49,531 nucleotides of DNA, taken from Faecalibacterium sp. UBA1819 (GTDB lineage: Bacteria > Bacillota > Clostridia > Oscillospirales > Ruminococcaceae). The stretch's first letter is position 1. Each line of letters starts with the position of its first letter. Location: assembly GCA_002315015.1 (NCBI GenBank), contig DCEX01000034.1, positions 1-49,531 on the forward strand, written 5' to 3'. The notes below the pieces were generated by a model. That model ran no database searches. It saw only the letters and a program-made list of their open reading frames with translations, and was not told the origin of the DNA. A program made the translations under genes and the position numbers. Shown piece by piece: positions 49,252 through 49,531 of the stretch.

Positions 49252-49531
49252 CCGATTTTCATAATTCCATGTATCTTTATAAAAGTCCGTAAACCCGCAT
49301 GGTTGCTGCATTTCTTGAAATCGCAACTTCATAAAGAAGCACATAAAACCATATAGTTTCATGCCATTTGGGTGTAAAAATGGGTGTAAAACAATAGGTA
49401 CAAATCAGAGTCCAACGCACAAATTCAGTTTATATACGCGTTAAGGCTAAGACTATTTATTATTTTAAATTGAATATGGAACCGCTAAGGCGGCGTTTCT
49501 CACTTCCTACCCGGAAGAACAGGAACGCCGC
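49252..49531. other. A/T-rich end of the window, probable edge of an inserted element
   Basis: No gene with a ribosome site is seen. It holds two direct 12-bp-spaced copies of TGGGTGTAAAA (49369-49379 and 49381-49391), and an inverted repeat GCGGCGTT (49490-49497)/AACGCCGC (49524-49531) that reaches the window end, with an inner CTTCC..GGAAG. The repeats could be recombinase arm sites. The element itself lies beyond the window. Confidence 0.45.

Overview
The window looks like a chromosomal segment of a gut-type Firmicute, most likely class Clostridia near Oscillospirales/Ruminococcaceae. The evidence is strong AAGGAGG-type ribosome sites, TTGNNN-N17-TATAAT promoters, moderately high GC, a ribosome-protection-type GTPase, a DUF1576 protein, Rnf-type proteins and a dockerin/cohesin pair. 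This placement is inferred from gene families only. No tRNA, rRNA or CRISPR array was seen.

Layout. (1) 1-5 kb: an HPr-like gene, corA with a structured leader, and a two-gene ABC importer (lipoprotein plus a permease-ATPase fusion). A Crp/Fnr regulator is divergent from the importer, and the gap holds a palindrome placed where a class II activator would bind. (2) 5.1-7.7 kb: a TetM-like translational GTPase with a C-terminal NYN/YacP (Rae1-like) RNase domain, overlapping the regulator gene by 4 bp. (3) 7.7-22.9 kb: a phage-derived block read right to left. It holds small and large terminase, portal, zinc-ribbon protein, scaffold-like protein, capsid, connector, a large tail protein, five tail-fibre modules with collagen-like repeats, amidase, holin and a coiled-coil protein. 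A divergent CI/LexA-type repressor sits at the right end with three palindromic operators. No integrase, replication, tail-sheath or tape-measure gene is present. (4) 23-30.4 kb: a DUF1576 membrane protein, a chemotaxis-receptor fragment, a small Cys-rich protein, an RlmI-like methyltransferase, a CYTH/zinc-ribbon protein and a polar amino-acid ABC importer. (5) 30.7-37.5 kb: a 1,806-residue secreted M60-type metallopeptidase carrying a type I dockerin, followed by a membrane-anchored cohesin-like/FIVAR protein, suggesting a very small cell-surface cohesin-dockerin system. (6) 37.6-43.3 kb: a DUF2975/XRE pair with a 26-bp palindrome, rhodanese, NdpA-like protein, HtrA-like protease, a GNAT-MnmM fusion and a GNAT enzyme, with two copies of a ~130-bp interspersed repeat. 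(7) 43.4-46.3 kb: an rpe-rnfD-rnfE-rnfA operon that lacks RnfB, RnfC and RnfG. Its RnfA and RnfE also lack most of the cysteines that hold the intramembrane iron-sulfur cluster. (8) 46.4-48.7 kb: a sensor kinase and response regulator. (9) 48.8-49.5 kb: a candidate small RNA with its own promoter and terminator, then a promoter, leader and a gene start cut after eight codons where the sequence becomes AT-rich, probably the edge of an inserted element.

Main candidates for new biology: the cysteine-poor RnfDEA operon, the cohesin/dockerin M60 pair, the GTPase-RNase fusion, the phage block without integrase or replication genes and with its fibre family, the small RNA at 48.9 kb, and the interspersed repeat. 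All functional statements are from reading the sequence and family knowledge; no search was run.
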